57,853 nucleotides of DNA from Terriglobia bacterium (GTDB lineage: Bacteria; Acidobacteriota; Terriglobia; Terriglobales; Acidobacteriaceae). Under the pieces are notes generated by a model, which did not search any database, was not told the DNA's origin, and saw only the letters and a list, made by a program, of their open reading frames with translations. A program made the position numbers and the translations under genes. Below are positions 55,509 to 57,853 of this stretch, one piece after another (position 1 is the first letter of the stretch; the number at the start of each line of letters is the position of its first letter). The stretch lies in the NCBI GenBank assembly GCA_020072585.1, contig JAIQGL010000036.1, positions 1-57,853 on the forward strand, given 5' to 3'.

Positions 55509-56888
55509 ATGCTGGACCAGTCAAAAGCGGAGAAGATTTTTGAACGTGTGAAGAAGTATTCCTCTGTCCCTAACGTGGAAATACTCTTTGCCTCCACAGA
55601 TTTCTCCCTCACCCGCTTTGCCAACAACACCATTCACCAGAACGTTGCTGAGGTAAATGAGGTTGCGTCTATCCGTGTGGCGTTTGACGGCAAGACGGCG
55701 CGCGCCACCACGAACCGGTTTGACGATGAGGGTCTCAAGCGCGCGGTGCAATCAGCCGAAAGTATCGCCAGGGTGCAGGAGCCTGACCAGGACCTTTTGC
55801 CGATGGCGACCGCGGACGCGAGCAAAGGCCCAGACGCACCATCGCGATGGTTTGACCAGACGTCGGCCATTACTCCGTCCCACCGCGCGGACGAAGTGGG
55901 CAAGATCGTCGCGATTGCAAAAAAGAACAAGCTGGTTACTGCCGGCATCTATTCCAGTTCGCAGAGCGTGGAGGCTGTTGTCAATTCGAATGGCTTGAGC
56001 GCGTTTCACCGCCAGACTTCGGCGGAAGTTTCCATTACCATGCTGGCGGACAAATCCTCGGGATGGCAGAAGGCCAACTCGCCGGACGTCAGGAATGTGG
56101 ATCCAGTGCGGCTGGCGGAGATCGCCGCGCAGAAGGCCCGAGACTCAGCCCAGCCACAAGAAATCCCGCCGGGAAAATACACGGTCATTCTGGAACCAGC
56201 TGCGGTCCTGGATTTGGTTGGATTTATGTTCGGGGACTTCGGCGGGCTTACGGTTCTGGACCAGCGGTCTTTTCTCAACAATCGCATCGGAACAAAGCTC
56301 TTTGGCGAGAACGTCACCATTATGGATGATGTCACGCATCCATTGCAGTCGAACGCTCCTTTTGATGGTGAGGGCATTGCTCGCAGCCGCGTGAACCTCG
56401 TCGAAAAGGGTGTGGTTCGCAACCTGGTTTATGCGCGTGGCACGGCGGAGAAGATGCGCAAATCTGAGTACAAAGATAAAGTTGGGGAGATTCGGGTCAC
56501 CGGACACGGTTTCCCGCTTCCCAATGAGATGGGCGAAGCGCCTACCAACATTGTTTTTGTCACTCCAGGCGGCGAACAGACGGTTGACCAGATGATTGCC
56601 GGCACGGAGCGGGGCATTCTCATCACGCGGCTGTGGTATATCCGCGAAGTGGACCCTTATGAAAAGATCCTTACCGGCATGACGCGTGACGGCACATTCC
56701 TGGTGGAAGGCGGCAAAGTGAAGCAGGGACTGCTGAACTTTCGTTTCAACCAGAGCCTGATTGAAATGCTGAACAATGTTGAAACCATGGGGAAAGCCGT
56801 GCGCTCCAGCGGTGAAGAGGCCTTTGACATGGTGGTGCCGGCCATGAAAATTCGCGGATTCAACTTCACTGAAGTAACCAAGTTTTGA
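55509..56888 (+). CDS. tldE: TldE/PmbA subunit
   Basis: A 459-residue PmbA/TldE-type protein, partner of TldD and lacking the HExxxH zinc motif. Matching blocks are VEILFASTDFSLTRFANNTIHQNVAEVNEVASIRVAFDGK in the N-domain, and TVILEPAAVLDLVGFMFGDFG, VTIMDDVTHPLQSNAPFDGEGIA and VTGHGFPLPNEMGE in the C-domain. It starts at 55509, with a GGAG contributed by a dispersed repeat. It likely forms the active heterodimer with the upstream gene product. The gene after it is unrelated (PilZ). Confidence 0.9.
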   Translation: MLDQSKAEKIFERVKKYSSVPNVEILFASTDFSLTRFANNTIHQNVAEVNEVASIRVAFDGKTARATTNRFDDEGLKRAVQSAESIARVQEPDQDLLPMATADASKGPDAPSRWFDQTSAITPSHRADEVGKIVAIAKKNKLVTAGIYSSSQSVEAVVNSNGLSAFHRQTSAEVSITMLADKSSGWQKANSPDVRNVDPVRLAEIAAQKARDSAQPQEIPPGKYTVILEPAAVLDLVGFMFGDFGGLTVLDQRSFLNNRIGTKLFGENVTIMDDVTHPLQSNAPFDGEGIARSRVNLVEKGVVRNLVYARGTAEKMRKSEYKDKVGEIRVTGHGFPLPNEMGEAPTNIVFVTPGGEQTVDQMIAGTERGILITRLWYIREVDPYEKILTGMTRDGTFLVEGGKVKQGLLNFRFNQSLIEMLNNVETMGKAVRSSGEEAFDMVVPAMKIRGFNFTEVTKF

Positions 56889-56999
56889 GCGGGTATTCGG
56901 ACATCTACCCTGGCGCATGTCCTTTGGTGTTCAGCGAATACCAAAGTAATCTTGGGGTGTTTCCACTACCGGTGTAACCTCTCCGCTAGAGGTGCAGGA

Positions 57000-57368
57000 G
57001 TGAACGAAGTAAAGACTCCCGTTGCAGGCTCAGGACCGGCGGACACAAGAAGTTCAGTACGTTTTCCGCTCAGACTGCCCATTACCGTACGTACAGCGGA
57101 TGCGCATGAATACTTTGCTGAAACCGCTGATATTTCCGCGGGCGGCGTGCTTTTTCATACCAAAAGCGCGCTGGACGTGGGTACCGTCATCCGGTTTCGC
57201 ATCGTGCTGCCCGCTTCCGTGCTGGGGACTGATACTGACGTCCAGGTAAATTGCACCGGACGCGTGGTGCGCTCACTGGACGAAAAAGGCAACAAAGCGG
57301 TGGCGGCGGTGATTGATGAATACTGCTTTGAGCGGATCCTTTGCAATAGCCTGGCCACAAGCTGTTAG
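57000..57368 (+). CDS. PilZ-domain protein
   Basis: A 122-residue single-domain PilZ protein. RSSVRFPLRLPITV supplies an Arg-containing N-terminal motif (RxxxR-like, R..F..), and ETADISAGGVLFHT is the DxSxxG motif. Later strands include GTVIRFRIVLPA and VQVNCTGRVVRSL. PilZ binds c-di-GMP; the leading Arg pair is incomplete, so affinity is uncertain. The start is GTG 57000 with AGGTG upstream; the TTG at 56952 would add a Cys-rich lead of doubtful value. Confidence 0.83.
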   Translation: MNEVKTPVAGSGPADTRSSVRFPLRLPITVRTADAHEYFAETADISAGGVLFHTKSALDVGTVIRFRIVLPASVLGTDTDVQVNCTGRVVRSLDEKGNKAVAAVIDEYCFERILCNSLATSC

Positions 57369-57529
57369 CAGGCAGTTGACGGTGAAGACGCGTGCCTGAG
57401 GAGCGCCGATTCTTACTGCCATGTGGCCGCTTTTCCATTTTTGGCGCTTCTCTGGGAGTTCTTGATCTGCCGCAAGTGCGCCGAATGCCATCTGCTTCCC
57501 CGCGCTCCAGCCAATTCCGCTGATGCCTG

Positions 57530-57535
57530 TATAAT
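57530..57535 (+). promoter_or_regulatory. -10 box of tRNA-Ser promoter
   Basis: TATAAT stands 24 bases before the first base of tRNA-Ser. A convincing -35 box was not found. Assignment is by position and sequence only. Confidence 0.5.
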
Positions 57536-57558
57536 GACTTGAAGTCCCGACCTGCGCC

Positions 57559-57648
57559 GGAGAGATGGCCGAGTGGCTGAAGGCGCACGCTTGGAAAGCG
57601 TGTTTAGGGGAAACTCTAACGTGGGTTCGAATCCCACTCTCTCCGCCA
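57559..57648 (+). tRNA. tRNA-Ser (anticodon GGA)
   Basis: A 90-base class II tRNA. Acceptor GGAGAGA pairs with TCTCTCC, the D arm contains TGGCCGAGTGGC, the anticodon stem-loop ACGCT-TGGAAAG-CGT reads with anticodon GGA, and a long variable arm (TTTAGGGGAAACTCTAAC) is followed by T arm GTGGG-TTCGAAT-CCCAC. CCA is encoded. It reads Ser codons TCC and TCT. Confidence 0.96.
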
Positions 57649-57715
57649 GTCCTTTTGCTTTCATAGACTTAAGTGCCATCCATACCGTAAAACTCAACCC
57701 GAGGAGCGGTATGTG

Positions 57716-57853
57716 ATGTTTTCCGCAATTTCTCTCTCGTCTCAACTGATCGTCCCTGGGCCTGTGCGCTCTCTTGCACTTTCGATTTTTGCTGCCCCCA
57801 AACTCGCGAAAGAGTCCCCGGATTTGCACGAGTTCTGCTCTGGACCTACTTTC
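57716..57853 (+). CDS. Possible gene start, open at window end
   Basis: ATG 57716 opens a frame of 46 codons that runs without stop to the last base. GAGGAG lies about 10 bases upstream. The visible part (MFSAISLSSQLIVPGPVRSL...) has no recognised motif. Too short to judge; it may be a gene cut by the window or chance. Confidence 0.25.
   Translation, partial: MFSAISLSSQLIVPGPVRSLALSIFAAPKLAKESPDLHEFCSGPTF

Noticed and set aside
57413-57829. 138-residue minus-strand frame over tRNA-Ser
   Set aside because: It contains RVGFEPTLEFPLNTLSKRAP, a known false translation of tRNA-Ser genes.

Overview
The window looks like a piece of an Acidobacteriota chromosome, probably soil-type Terriglobia. This is an inference from gene content; no database was searched. 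The pointers are a VWFA-related secreted protein of the kind typical of that phylum, many large secreted proteins without close relatives, a carboxypeptidase-regulatory domain of the acidobacterial receptor type, an ECF sigma/anti-sigma/DUF4252-like cluster, frequent TTG and GTG starts, and a Gram-negative set (KDO synthesis, outer-membrane barrel). Fifty-four coding sequences are called, including two below the usual size limit, plus two tRNAs, several terminators, one pseudogene remnant and several repeat families.

Left part (1-16.9 kb). A YbdD/YjiX-like small protein ending in Cys-Cys comes first. Next is a divergent module: a VOC protein and a flavin split-barrel protein on one strand, a CGNR/ABATE regulator on the other, with a long palindrome between them. 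Then come ruvC with a secreted protein, a FecR/DUF6600 protein convergent with a DUF3300 protein, a YpdA-like bacillithiol disulfide reductase, a beta-barrel protein, tRNA-Lys, ribosomal protein S1 and mutM. A roughly 110-bp repeat recurs around ruvC, ypdA, rpsA and mutM. A run on the minus strand follows: PaaI-type thioesterase, enoyl-CoA hydratase, aminotransferase and APC permease.

Middle part (17-41.5 kb). It holds an S51-like peptidase, a methyltransferase, a DinB protein, and an ECF sigma factor with a putative membrane anti-sigma factor and two secreted DUF4252-type proteins. A Tat-exported multicopper oxidase is followed by a SCO1-cytochrome c fusion. pyrG, a small unknown gene and kdsA form one run. 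Two coupled paralogous large secreted proteins follow, one with an inserted carboxypeptidase-regulatory domain. Then come a Ste24-like M48 protease, a GAF-GGDEF diguanylate cyclase, a RodZ-like protein, and metK and ahcY of the activated methyl cycle.

Right part (41.5-57.9 kb). It is rich in accessory and envelope genes: a TPR-like membrane protein, a DinB protein with a second DinB fragment on the other side of a VWFA-related gene, two coiled-coil secreted proteins, an IPT/TIG lipoprotein candidate, a zinc-dependent phospholipase C family protein, a SYLF protein, a tiny lmo0937-like membrane protein, a radical SAM/SPASM protein that has lost the third cysteine of its cluster motif and sits behind a CRP-type palindrome, a PpiC-like protein, an Smr protein, tldD/tldE, a PilZ protein and tRNA-Ser.

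No CRISPR array, transposase, integrase or phage gene was seen. The best candidates for something new are the palindrome-controlled CGNR/VOC/flavoprotein module, the degenerate radical SAM protein, the structured leader of metK, the repeat families, and the inserted domain in the secreted paralogue pair.
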